Shown here piece by piece: positions 45,332 through 58,197 of a stretch of 64,000 nt of DNA. The stretch lies in assembly GCA_033002965.1 (NCBI GenBank), contig JAURVB010012622.1, positions 23,668-87,667 of the forward strand, read 5' to 3'. The notes beneath the pieces are model-generated. The model saw only the letters and a list, made by a program, of their open reading frames with translations, was not told the DNA's origin and did not search any database. Within the stretch, counting starts at the first letter, position 1. The number at the start of each line of letters is the position of its first letter. Made by a program: the position numbers and the translations under genes. This DNA is from Piper betle. Lineage: Eukaryota > Streptophyta > Magnoliopsida > Piperales > Piperaceae.

Positions 45332-48300
45332 TCAATTTTGATCCATCTTCAATGAGTTTAGTCTCCGTAGCCTTTGATCTAGCTCAGCCATAACTGCCGG
45401 CTCTTCCTTCCTTCTTTGTTTGGCAATGGCAGTAGTTGTCAGTGAACCAATTTTATCAAAAGCCACCTAGTTGACACCAATTTAAAAAATAAAAATCCAA
45501 GTTTCACACCCAGCCGTGGACAGATGGTTTTACAAAACGCAATCCGCACAGAATTATAATGAATCAACTCCTGGTAGACTAGTAATAACAGACGTTGCCC
45601 ACAAATTGCACCTTACCTCCAACAGCTTATCAGGATCGTACATATGATGGGTAGCTCTTTGCAATATATTTATGACATCCCCAACCTGACGGGTACATAA
45701 CAGCGCTTCCTCTTTCATCTGTAGCAGCCCAAGTACCTCATCACTCAGAACTTCGTACTTTTACATGAATGACGGATTAGAATAAGAGTAATAATGAACT
45801 TAACATCCTTTTTTTTCCAAGCAAATTAAACATGTTAGTTACCATGAAAATTGCTAAAGCAATTTGGAAGAGAATTTGTGCTCCCTCGTTGAATATAACA
45901 TCCCAAACCCGCATTGTTGTCTGAATATTGAAAAAGAAAATTTCAACAAATTATTGCCTAATCAAATGCAAATGTTAAACCATATAGAAAATTCTGTTGA
46001 TCTAACATTTTATGACACTAAAAAGTGGGCTGGGTCAACATCTTTTATTATCAAGCCAAATGTGAGAATCGAATCCCTACTGAGATTAACATTACTTTTT
46101 GTTTCGTGAAATGTGGCCCTCTAAATTGAGTTCTCTACTTCCTTTGCAGAACATTTCTAATAAAAACTAGGAAGAAAACTGCTGTAGCAACTAATTGATG
46201 GGAAGACAAGACAAAAAAAATTGGAGCTACAATGTCACACATTATTTTTAGTCAAGCTTATCAGCATGACATCTTTCGTTGAGAAAATGCAAGCACCTTG
46301 TACAAGGATTACATTTACTTGTGATTAAATAAATCTAATCATTTCTATGTTCCTACTCACTTTATCTACCTGCAAGGTAGATGGGGTTGGGGTCAGTATT
46401 TAGGAAAATATTAAGTAAGAACACAACATTTTAACTACAAGTAGATAATCACATGAAATCAAATCAATAAGACTTTAATCTTTGAAATCACTTATAAAAC
46501 ACTTTGAAAAAACTAAAATTATGAATTTTAATTCACGAAACTATTATCTGACTGATAATCAGATCTTATTAAAGAAATATTTAATACTTGACAATTTTGA
46601 AAACCTTTTCCAAGATGTTCTCTATTATTTAATAAATAAAAATGGAGAATTTTGAATCCCGATCCATGTAGTAACACCATTTTTAATGCATTCAATTTAT
46701 CAATTAAAACATGCACTTCCATCAAACTCTCCTTGAAATTCATTTGACTATAAATCATATAAACCAAATCTTATAAGATATCATTGATTGAAAACATTCA
46801 CCAAATCTTTCAAAACATAATTTTAAAAATCATGAATATTCTTTCGAAATCGTTCTTTTTCTTCTAATCAAATTATAATTCTGTGCCAAATACTAAGGTC
46901 GTGGCACCCATGAATTTGTGCTTCATTGAGAGTAAGATCAAATTAATCTCATCTTAAATCATAAATCATGAATTGTAAACCATAAATCATAAATGATAAG
47001 TCATAGTTCATAAATCATAAGGAGGACAGTGCAAGCCGAAGGTTCATAGGTCATTTTTGTTCTAAGTGTACCTGGTCCCACATATGAAATTAGAGTATCA
47101 TAGTTCGTAATCGTAATCGTAATCGTATGTGATTCTAAAGCATGTATCAAAACGGGTCTCTCATCACCATGTGTCAAACCCACTAGGAATAAGGTGGTAT
47201 CGTATGGTATTCAATTTATATGACAAGGTTTCACTGAACATTCATCATATCTCTTCGTCTTTTCATAATCATCTCTTAGTCTTTAAATCTAGAGTATTAA
47301 TCTTTCTCCCCAATGAAACTCTTGCCATAATCATAGAGAAAAACATAAATCATTGATAAAAACATCATAAAATCAAATCTTGTTTTTGTTCCAGTTATCA
47401 TCAAATCATCTCATAAAATCCTTCAATCAATCATCAAGCACTTGGTCATAAAACATCTTTGAAAATCGATAGACACAAATCAGCAATCGTAAATTGTGTA
47501 TTTTCAAAATCATTAACACTTTAAAAGTTGTTCAACACATAATTTGAAAATGGTTAGACACGACACATCCATATGACGTTAGGATTTGTTCTTTTAACTT
47601 GTTCTTAGTCATGTGCATATCTACCTTCGATATTGACTATTTTTTATCTCAATACTGTCATCTTACTTTCATCATCTTCATATTAATTCTCATGCGAAAA
47701 CTGTCTTGCCATCCTTTATTGAATTTTATGTTAACATCCTCACCTTTTTATATATTATATTTATTATCATGTGTCTTGTCTTCTAGATTTCACTGTTTAT
47801 CTTTGTAATTCCAAGGACATGTTCTCATAGTTAACTATAGTTCAGTAATCTTAGCTCGGTTAATGAGGTATCTAATTCCGCAAATATATTACATATTAAG
47901 TTCAATTATCTCATCTACAAGTCAGGCCTATCAATGGCTCTCAACTTCAGCTGCACACTCTAATTTTCTAATATATATATTTCATATTTGACTACGGGGC
48001 TATGGGTACATTTGGTTACAAACTTCCAATCTATCTTTCCATCGGACACATATGAATCTACTTTATTATTTAAACCTTGTTCATTGCCCTTACTCATCCT
48101 TAAGTATTTTCAGCTTATGTTTTAATATACTCCAAAACATTATTTAAAACTCTTTTTAACTTTTCTCTGTAAAAAGACTTACATATTCATTAATACCTTA
48201 AGTATAAATCTCAACCATATCAAACTCTGCTAAATCTTGGTCATTCGTTTAATCTCTCCGTGCTTCGTTGCTGGTTCATGACATTACACTTAGTTATTCA

Positions 48301-51300
48301 TGATGGTTAGGTTATTCTTAATCAACGTGTTTATATGTGGATTTCATTTTAATCTTCTGTTCACTCAACATTATACATTCAACCATGTTCCCTTATCCAA
48401 ATTCACAAGTCCATACCTCAAACCTTTTTGACCAACTTATATCCATAGCATCATCCTTATTTTGTCTTACACCTCTTTTCTTTTTCACATTGGTCATATA
48501 ATTACTGTCTCATTCACTCTTTAATTCTAGGTCCTAAGGTAAACTTAGTGTTTTTCAAAAGGCTTACTCTAGATTTATTAATTATCCTTAATTTATTCCC
48601 ATGTGAAGATCACTTTGTCTATCAAGATGAATAATCATGTTTTTCATTTCTAATTCATTTTCTTCGTCGACGTACTTCATCATTTTTTTAGCTTTAGACT
48701 TGGTAGATTAAATAGTTTTTAAGTTAGTCTTATCATTTTGCTCTTTAATCTGTTCTATTAACTCTTAAGTAGATGTACTGGTCATTTACCTCTGATTTTC
48801 TCTATTCAAGCGTTATCTTCCTTTATACTTTGTCTAGCCTCTTATATAAAGATGTGAATGTAACTTATGTGTGGTTTATTACTCTTGATCATCTTCTTCT
48901 TATGTTTGCCTTTATCTTTCCTTTTCTCATGTTAGATTCTTACATATAACTTTTATGAATAAACCATGTATGCATATGAGATAAACCGATAAAAGAAATC
49001 ACCATTTTGAAAGAGAATCAATCAATAAATCAGAAACGTTAAAAACTTCACAAATATTTCTAACACCATGACATCTTATAAAACTAGTTTCAAACAAATT
49101 TTGAATTTGAAATAATCTAATAACAATGGAAAACCTCGAAGAAAGATCATTCACATCTTAAAAATATCTAAACATACTTAGTTAACTCTTATCCTTACTC
49201 CCTAGAACTCCTACGTCTAGTAGACTCTTATCTTCTCCCGTTCCTCTTACTTGGGCTTCCTCTCCTTTTAGCTTTTCTTCTTTTATCCCTCTGCCCCTAT
49301 TTATAGTCACTTACTTCATACCTAAGTTATTTAGAACTCTCTAGAAATGCTATTTTCATAATTTAACACATTTTTCTAACCAATCAGGAGTTGCCCGCCT
49401 TTCTTAACCAATCAGATTTTGCCGGTTCTTTTAACCAATTAAAACTTCACTTAGAAGTTATCTTAAAATATTATTGAACTTTACTTCACCCTTTAAGCCT
49501 TCTACAATTTTCGTTTTAGAATTTTCTAGAGGGGTTATTTTAGTCTTTTCCATCTCCACCTCCATTCTTATCTAATAGGATTCGTCTGAGTTAATTGCAT
49601 AACCTACATGCTTTATAGAATTATCCAATTGTTTACTTAGCCATTAAGTTTTCAGCAGCTTCCACTAGGTTCTTTTACAATATTTCATCATTTACTAATA
49701 TTTAATTATTTAAACTCTGAAATTAGTCGATGAAAATTAGGGATATTACATGTAACTTGTGATGATCAAAACAATAAGCTGGCGTTAAAATTAAGATACT
49801 CTCAATTGCCCAAAAGGATTGCAACACTGTATCGCCTTTCCAAACCACCAAAAAATATAAATAGCACTAATCTTATAGAGACTTTTCAAAATCGTCACAT
49901 TTAAAGGAAGCTCTTTTGTCATGCAGCAATTTTACGTCTGTTGTGATTCGAAAAATATCAAAAGCAGAGTAACCAATCTTACTTGAATTATATATCTTAA
50001 TTCCTAGCCTGATAATCATTTGGAGTCACCAAGACAGACAATAAAGATACCTAACTTTTTTGTGGAATTTGATATCATTACGTTATCTCTCGATGACTGA
50101 TTCTTTCGAGATTAGAAGATAAAAAAGAAAGTAATATGCTCTTGAAACTGCAAAATCTTTGTTCACTTTATGTAAAAATGCAACAAGGTGTGTAACAGCA
50201 CAATATTGTAGAAGCTGTTCCTTGTCTTCATTTCAGCGTTTTGCTTTTCCACCCAGCATTCTCTCTCTAATTGAGCTGTATGTGTACAGGTTCAACAATA
50301 TTGTTTGAGTGTTAAACTGGGCATAAAACAAGGGGCAGGGTAAGCCTAATCAGGAAATTCATGTGGAATTTTTCAGATCAGCTCCAGGGAATTCTAAGAT
50401 ACACCTGTGCCAGGTTAGTGACTCAAACTTATCTACCAAGTACCTGTACAAGTACAGGCCACTGCTAGGTGGCAGTGGGTCTACTGGGGGAAGAGCATTG
50501 AAGTACATTTTAATTTGACAAACCCGGGCCAACCTTCCATATCTAAACCTGAAATCCAGATGGGATGGGGCAGGGAAACATTGGATAGAACCAAAACATA
50601 GAGAAATAAAAGTGTGGCAAATATGTGATTCATGAAACTTGTTCTTGGTTTGGAATCCCCATGTAAAGTCTGGTAAGTCCAACCCGATGGGATGGAGTAG
50701 CAAAACATGGAATAGAACAATATCACATAGAAATAGAGGTGGGGCAAATATGTGATGTTAGAACTTGCTACTGGTTTGGAATCTCATGTTCAAGTCTAGT
50801 AAGTCCAACTAGAATGCATGATTGAAGAATATTTCCTTGTGGGTGATTCTGCTGTTATTTCGCTTTTTCTGTTTGTTTTTACCATATCATGTGGAAATTT
50901 ATCTTACGAAGTAAAAAAAAAAGTAGTGAAGTTTCTGACCTCTGATGGCAAACTCTTGGAGAAGAGGCACAAAAACCATTGTGTGGCAACAAGGGACACA
51001 TCAAATCCCAAAGCTCCCAAATGTGCGGCTAATCTGTTATTTTTTTTCACATTGATCTAAAATAAGAAATTTGATACCCCAAGAGTAAAAGACAATAATA
51101 CACCTTCAAAAATATTTTACTAAATGAAGGTTGAGAAGACCAACCTCGGACATTTCTTAGCAAGTAAATCTTTGAAGACCCTTTGCTCAACATGACAACC
51201 AGTCAAATTATCGGCATAAAACTCATTCACCAAAACATTCTCCAAGAGGACAGCAAGCATCCAAAATGCATCTTCCTCCGTCTTCATCACCAACAGAAGC

Positions 51301-52653
51301 AGAGCAGCAACATAATTCAAGCCCTTCAACACCAGTTGATAATTTTAGATGTCGCTAACAAAACAAAACCTTTCTGTTTAAATTGCAACAACAATTTTAA
51401 GAACTAATAACCTGGCAGTAACCAACATCACAATCTCGGAAAGAATACCCCACGAGAACACGCCTCAGAGAGGCGTGCCCTTCTGGCGTGTCTATCCATG
51501 GATGACCAGGGAATGTACGGGGCAAATCCTGCCATCAGTATGTCAAAAGGAATCCATGCAGTAGAACAGTCTCAAGAGTCAAAACAAGTGCAGCCACGAT
51601 TTGTGGCTAATTGCTACACTTGAGTAAGGAGATCAATGACGCAGAAAAGTAACTTAGTACAATTCACAATTGGCATGCAAAACGCGCCTACATGCAAAAT
51701 GGGAACTGGAAACGTAAAGATAAAACATAACACAGTTGACATGCATCTGCTTTTCCTACCAGATGGGTTTCCTATAAGAAAAATCCAAAAGGTTTACGGT
51801 ACAGGTACGTGGAAAATACTCCCTTTTTTTTTTATAATTTCGTTTTTGGTTTAAGATGAAAACATCAGACAAAGATGTAGATGGTGGAAGTTTCTTACAG
51901 AAGGAATCAACTGTGAACCTGATAAGGAATGAATATAAAATTCACATAAAAGAACTAAAAACAAATTCGTGTCAAGTATATCATTTCCTCTATGTATGCA
52001 CCTTTCATAGTATAATAACTCAAAAAAAAGTTATAGATTTGTATTTGAAACACGCATAAACTGGTCAACAATTAGCTACGATCTATTTTTAAAAGTCCAG
52101 AAAAGGAAGGAGGGAGGGTGCGGACATTGTCAATGTGGAGGGTAGCAGGCGTGACCTTGCCGTCGACGGCGTGGATCAAATCGCGGTAGTAGGTGTCGGG
52201 GACGGTGGATCGCTTCTTGGAGGCGCCCGAGATGGAGAGCCAGAGCTTGGGGCGGAGGTTAGGGGGAACGCCCTGTCGGATGAGCTTCTTGAGGGCGATG
52301 GAGTTGCGGATGGAGTGGGCGAGGGCGGGGAGGTTGTAGAGCCGCCGCCGGCCCTGGTCATGGTGCTGGTCATGGTGGTCATGGCCATGGTGGTGGTGGA
52401 GGAGGTACCAGTTGGCGCCCTTGCTGGCCTCCATCGCCCACCAAACCCTAGCCTGGCGGCGGACCCGTTCCCTGACGTCGTTGAGGACGTTGAGGTGGTC
52501 GACATTCCCTTCCACCGTGAAGCCGTAAAGGTCCTGGAATTTGAGCACGAAGCTCGCCCTCCTCGCGTAGTTGCTTATCTTCCACGACGGCTTCTCGCCC
52601 AGCCCTCCCTCGTACGACGACGACGACGTCGTCTCTGGGTCCATGTAGAACAT
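45332..52653 (-). CDS. TBC-domain Rab GTPase-activating protein
   Basis: Stimulates GTP hydrolysis by Rab GTPases in membrane traffic. Seven exons with consistent phases: 52126-52653, 51412-51528, 51145-51323, 50940-51033, 45843-45920, 45617-45757, 45332-45466; 423 residues, intact. Start ATG 52653; a second in-frame ATG lies at 52644. The N-terminal [20 protein letters not shown] and [14 protein letters not shown] are typical of a short plant gyp1p-like family (Arabidopsis At3g07890 from memory). A His-rich insert [15 protein letters not shown] follows. The TBC arginine finger is [11 protein letters not shown], split by intron 1, and the glutamine finger is [13 protein letters not shown]. 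The C terminus is [21 protein letters not shown]. Exon 6 adds [13 protein letters not shown] before MKEEALL, where relatives go directly from AIFK to MKE, so it may use an upstream acceptor. Intron 4 is about 5 kb. Confidence 0.92.
46380..49750 (-). mobile_element. LTR-like sequence in TBC intron 4
   Basis: Reads on the minus strand from TGTAATATCCCTAATTTTC (49750) with a promoter-like CTATAAATAGGGGCAG near 49290-49305, the layout of Ty3/gypsy LTRs. The far end is not certain; TTTACA at 46975 (plus TGTAA) and a point near 46380 are both possible. No gag-pol is visible, so it is probably another solo LTR. It contains degenerate CATAAATCAT repeats at 46955-47030. Confidence 0.5.
50559..50812. 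repeat. Two tandem copies of a 127-bp unit
   Basis: GATGGGATGG... starts at 50559 and 50686. Both units contain GTGGCAAATATGTGAT-type and GGTTTGGAATC...AAGTC-GGTAAGTCCAAC-type blocks. The array lies in TBC intron 4 near exon 4, and a minus-strand open frame across it is accidental. Confidence 0.8.
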
Positions 52654-53204
52654 GACGATCGATGGTGATACTGTTATTATTATGTATGATAAATAAAATA
52701 AATAGGCGGCTGGCTATGATAGCCTACACCTCCCCCTCTCCTTCCTCCTCCCCGACTATACGAACAAATCTTGACCTCTCTTTTCTAAACCATCAGAAAT
52801 TGATGGATGGTTTTGCGTTATTGATTGGGAAGAAAGGGGAGTGATCCAAGATGATGGATGAAATCGGGAGAGATAGAGAAAGAAAGGAGGGCTCGGCGCC
52901 GGTAGAGAGTTGGTGGAAGGCATGAATGAGATGAACGTTGCCAAACTTTTGGGAGGGGAAACAGACCTTACCCCCTCTTTCTCTCCCTATCTCTGTGTCT
53001 CTGGTAGTGGACAGCAGGACAAGGAAGCACACCATCTCTGTCCCGACCTCTTTTGTACCAACGGACATATTCCTACCTACCCCGGTGCCTCTGCTTGTTT
53101 ATACACGCCTACTCACAACGCTTTACTCAACTAAGTGGTAGGGACACGCTAAAATTACGATGACCCACGTATTTCATTATTTTATTATTATGAACATGCC
53201 AATT
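52654..53204 (-). promoter_or_regulatory. TBC gene upstream region
   Basis: Leader and promoter region of the TBC gene, pyrimidine-rich on both strands in places (52725-52755, 52970-53000). TATTATTATGTATGATAAATAAAATAAATAG at 52670-52705 could supply a TATA element. No other gene here. Confidence 0.4.
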
Positions 53205-55954
53205 TGTAAATGCTCGAATACTGAGTCGAGGCCAGCCGTGAGTTATGAACGATAAAAGTCAAATATACATGAATATATGATGATAACGTCGAGAAAATAG
53301 TGAAAAATGAGTTATCAGAATATATAAAAGTATGTAATATTTTTTCTTTTTATATGTTTGATTATATAAATAGTTTTAGGTCGAATAACACATTAGGGCA
53401 CGTTGGATTATATTCGGGTGGGGTTATTAGTTATAGAGCATGTCATTTGGATGTTGTTGTGTTTGTTTTATTTTATGGGATTTTTTCAGATTTTTCTAGA
53501 TTTTTTAGGATTTATTACGAACTAGTTATTATTTTAACTCGAGTACGAATCGAGTCAATATTTATATACAAGTTTGCCATTAGAAGTGTTTTTCTCCCTC
53601 CTGACACCTTCCTCACCCCAAACCCTAGCCACCGCTACTACTTGTGTCGCCGCCACTGCCGTCAACGCCACATAGCTGCCGATCAACGCAACCCCACCCT
53701 GTCGTGCCGTCATCGTGCCGCCACGACCCACCTCGGCCACCGTCTCGCCACCACAACGCCGGAATCGCCCCAAAAGCCACAACGTGCCCCCCCCCCCTTG
53801 TTGATTCGCCTCCGTCCAGGCCGTGCCGCCGCCACCGTGACTTCGACGACCACCCCCTTGACCCCCTGACATTTCCCCCTTACCTATCACCGCCATCGAA
53901 GCCGACCGTGGGCCTGATCGGAGCGACCGACCGCCCTAACCGAACTCGACGCCACCACCGGCGATCATCGTCACTGCATCTGCCCTTGCTGTCACCAGCA
54001 TTGGGACGAGTTCGCCGAGCCGGTGCTAACCCTTACCCCCGATTGCCCCGTCGGAACAGGCGTAGGAAAATTGCCCGGACAATCGCCAGAAAAATTACCG
54101 AAAGTCACTAGAAAACTGGATTCACCCAAATTCATTGGAAATCACCTGATCTTCCGCCGAATCCCTCTGACTGAACCCTATTGAACTTCGGATGCCATAG
54201 GGTGCCGAATTCGAGCCACGAATCCCGCAAGGTATAATTTATTTTAACTTAATTATTTAAAAGTATTGATTATTAGAATTGCATGCTAGGATTGGTGAAT
54301 TGCGTGTTCTAATTATGTATATAAATGTAGAATTGATTAAGGATAAAATATGAAATTTGTTTGATTGAGTGGTGTTAAAAATAGAGGCTAAGAAACTAAT
54401 TAGGGTAACTAGGTAATGATCATGATCTAATGCAAACTAGCCTAAGTAGACTTGCTAGGATATAGGTTGACGTGCGTTGATTGATGCATGATGGATGTAT
54501 GTGTGATATAGGATGTATGACTGCATCATGAGTGGGCGTTAGTATTTAATTTCAATGTGTATGTACAGAGTAGGAGCTCGCCGCCTAGGGACGAGGACAC
54601 GCTTGGAGCTTCTACCAAGTCTATTTAGGACTCGTTCTCTGTTTTACGCTATTCTATTGTGTATTTGATTTATCATGTGCAGGACGAGTTAAGTGGCACT
54701 TTATCGGATCCCACTTAACTCGGGCCATTTAGCCAACAGTTTTCTGGATTAATAACCATCAAGGATGAGATCTCTCGAGTTTGTTTTCGAACTTCAGATC
54801 CAGCTCATGATGCCTTCGAGCCTATTGTATAAATCCCAACTCAGGTTTATATATGTATAGTTTTTGAGTTTTCGGTGAGAGATGGAATGAGGGTTACTGA
54901 CGGCCACGCCTTCAGATAGGGCGTGTGCTCGAAAGAGCGGGCTTTGGAGCTGGGGAGAACCCACTTCGTTCCCGAAGGATCCGGACAACTCCACCTTTGA
55001 GTTCCTCAAACCCGGAGAAGTGTGGAGGTTTACGGGTACTGCAATGCAGCGCATGTCTAGACTTATGGTTCAAAGGGTACTAAAGGCGACTGCCTAAGAG
55101 TGCTCGGCCTTCGAAAAAGGAATGAGATTTGATACGAGAAGCGATAGAAGAATGGCCAAGGTATGAGAATGAGAAAGAAAGGGGGACGCTGTCGACCCGA
55201 GGGCAACAGCTCCCATATATGCCCTGATGAGAGTTCTTGAGGAAGTATATGGTTTTGATTCAACATGAGAGTTTGCTCTTTTGTGCCAGATTGATATTAG
55301 TTATTTTCCGGCCCGATAACACTCGTTACTGACAATTTTTCTATATATATGTAGGTGAGAAATGCGAGGGATGAAAGCTGTCGGGACTGCTGAGGAGCAG
55401 CATGGAACCGCACACACATGTACTTACCGCGTGTAATGTATAATGATGGTGTGTTATTGCTACACGAATGATAATTTCAATGTGTTTGTTTGGATAAATT
55501 GATTGTTATGAAATGAAAGGATAAATGTGAATGAGTAGTGAGTTTGGAGTTCAGGCTCGGTTCAACTGAAACGAAAGAGATAATGGTTGAATGTCATGGT
55601 AGATTTTTACGTTTTATCGTATTTTGATAAAATATTTATACCCTTGTTGTGGACAGGTTGGCCCTATTGCACTTTTAGAGGAGATTCTGTCCGGTTTTCC
55701 TTAAAAATTAATGAATTTTTATTTAAATTTATTGCTTGTTGATTGGTTTTGTTTTGCTTGCATATCATAGCATGCATGTAGGACTACGTTAGAACCCAAT
55801 TGTTCCCATTCATGCATTTCATGGTTGCATCCTCATCTTAAGACGTGGAGGGCAGATCCGAGTTGGCTTAACCGAACCACTACATTAGGGAACGGTTCGG
55901 TCGCCGGTAATATTTTCGGGTCGATTCACGGGAGAGCCGAAACGGGGTGTTACA
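53205..55954 (+). mobile_element. Solo LTR 2 (same family as solo LTR 1)
   Basis: 2.75 kb from TGTAAATGCTCGAATACTG to GAAACGGGGTGTTACA. Flanks CAATT (53200-53204) and CAACT (55955-55959) differ by one base and probably represent the 5-bp duplication. Promoter-like TTGTATAAATCCC lies near 54835. The C-rich block (53620-54010, including a run of 13 C at about 53788) creates long but meaningless open frames. No primer-binding site or gag follows. Confidence 0.78.
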
Positions 55955-56091
55955 CAACTTGTGATCGTATGTCATAAATATAGTAACAACTGAGCATAGA
56001 TGCTAGGAGGTTGTCAAAATACCTAGAAGTGCTATTGAGTTCTAAAGAGTGGAAAGCATTATCGAGATTCTACATATTGAACATAACAAGG

Positions 56092-57000
56092 GATAGTATT
56101 TGGTAACCTACAACAATTCATCAGGATACAAGGAGTATGTATCGAACAATGACTAGGGTGTACCAAATAAGCTATGTTCATTGGCTTGAAAGTTAACCTT
56201 AAATTATTGAGTGCAGGTCGTAAGTGTTGATTATGATCGAGTGTTGCCAGTTGGAGTCACCGAATATGCCTAGGAATAGTTATCGATCATGCTAAGAAGT
56301 AGGTACCAGTAGTGGTGCATGAAATTATTGGCAGTCTTAAGAGCTAATTACCATGCATGCCAAGAACTGGACTCGAGAATACCGAGAGGAGTGAACGAGC
56401 ATTACCGAAAGTGCTAGACAAGTGCTAGGCAGTGGCCGAGAGCCAGAAAGTGGAGTTCTGTAATTTAATTAAGGTTTTCTAGTTGCACTAAAAATCTTAA
56501 TATCAGTAGGATTACCGATAGCTGTTGTACGTCTTGAACAACTTGAAGGAGTGCTGGACTAGGGCTTTGAGGTTGACTAGGAGAAGGAGCTGAGAGGGAT
56601 TCTTGGTGGAGCCGGGATTAAACCTTAATCCTATTGGGAGTCAGATGTTGGGGTTTGAGGTTCTTTGGCAGAGGGGTTCTTCCACGACCATGGAGTTCAA
56701 CTAGGACCGTGTGGAACAATATGAGAGGTATGTTTCAGGTCAAGTTAGACTTGGAAAGGATGTTAGGAAGAGTTAGACATGGAGTAGACTCTTTCTTATT
56801 AGCTAATTTAGAGTTAGCAAAGAAGTAGAAATTAGTTCTTATAAATAAACCGAATCCTTGGACGTATGGGATCATTACGGGAGAGGTGATCAATCACAAG
56901 AGAGGGAGGACGTCTTTGAGAGGAATTAGGAGAGTTCTCAACGTCTTTGTTGTGAGAGAAGAGGGCCGGATCAAAGAAGAAGAGAAGGAGGATGATGGAG
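56092..57000 (+). repeat. Left arm of long inverted repeat
   Basis: GGATAGTATTTGGTAACC... through GGGTTTGAGGTTCTTTGGC and CTTATAAATAAACCGAATCC to GAGAGAAGAGGGCCGGATCAA. It matches the reverse complement of 58198-59565 over its whole length with moderate divergence. A TATA-like TTATAAATAAA is at about 56837-56847. Confidence 0.85.
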
Positions 57001-58197
57001 CGCTACTCGCTCCCTGAGAGCATCTATAGACCGTGTATCCATGTGATCATCTCAACAAAGATTGTCCACCAAACTTAATTTGTCCCTTCTGTCGAATGTA
57101 ACCTACCAACTGTCACAAGGTTGATTCTAGAGTAAAATTTTTCTTCATAAATCCTCTCCTATGCAGCATATTCTCAGCCCCGAGAACACTCAACCTTCCA
57201 CAAGTTACATAGTAAGTGATAAACTCCCAGAAGCAACTCTCAAATACTACTACTAATACTCGATTATTATCACAATCTAGAGCCTAACCGATCACCAAAA
57301 CCAATGAAAACTCCAAATCTACTTCCTCGTTCAAGTCCCAACACTTGATCCACAAAATAGCAATAAACCCCCTTACAAATATCTAATTACCAGTCACTAC
57401 CAACAACAAGCTCCCAATACCGATAACCAATGATCAACTCTACTGATCACTACTGTTTGCTCCTATCCGATATCCTTTTCCACCTTTGCACCCAAGTACT
57501 ACACTCTCTCGGTCAGGAAATCAATACCCTACTAGAAACCTCAATTGGGGTTAATCTCATATCATTATTTTCACCATACTTGATCACTTACGATCGATCA
57601 CACACAAGAACACTTGTATACTATTCTCGGTTATCGATACTCCTTCCCAATAAGCTATCCCAAGAACCAAGTAGCCACCCTCCTAGTCACTACCCAATCT
57701 TCACCAAGCATAAATGCTAGTGCTTAGTTATGCCGGCCTCTACCCTTGCTTGTCTCGGTAACTAGTCCTCGTAATTAGTCACATTATAATCTTCGACCAC
57801 AACTCAATACTCAAGTTCCTTGCCTAATTGCGATAAACAACAAATAAATACACAAATATACGGGAACCACGCCCAACCTTATATTAACACACAATAATAC
57901 AATGAATGCAAGCACTTGAATCCTCTCAAGCACTCGCTCGACCTTGTAGACATCCCTACTATGCATTGCCCAATGCTACTCGTTCATAAAGAGACTCGCC
58001 CGGATCACCCCTTTAACAAGCAATCATTACAACTACACACCCCTAGTCAAACTCCCCAATGAGAATAAAGAATACATGAATCTAACTCAATCAAACATGA
58101 ATCAAAATCAATAACAAAGGCGTGTACAAGAGTACCTTAATTAAGCCTTAAAATCTCTCAAAGTTTGAAGTTTTAATCGCTACACCAAGAGATTGAC
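57001..58197. other. Loop between inverted-repeat arms
   Basis: 1.2 kb without inverted counterpart. ACCGATAACC, TACTCGATTATTATC and related phrases recur loosely. An opening CPFCRM near 57085 may be a decayed zinc-knuckle gag fragment. No intact frame. Confidence 0.5.

Noticed and set aside
50359..50747. Minus-strand frames of 88-114 codons
   Set aside because: They span a 127-bp tandem repeat within TBC intron 4; no homologous protein features.
52135..52668. 177-codon frame on the plus strand
   Set aside because: Antisense shadow of TBC exon 1, which has clear family motifs on the minus strand.
53300..54111. Pro/Arg-rich frames of 113-189 codons
   Set aside because: They fall in the C-rich block of solo LTR 2, and the equivalent block in solo LTR 1 is not conserved as protein.
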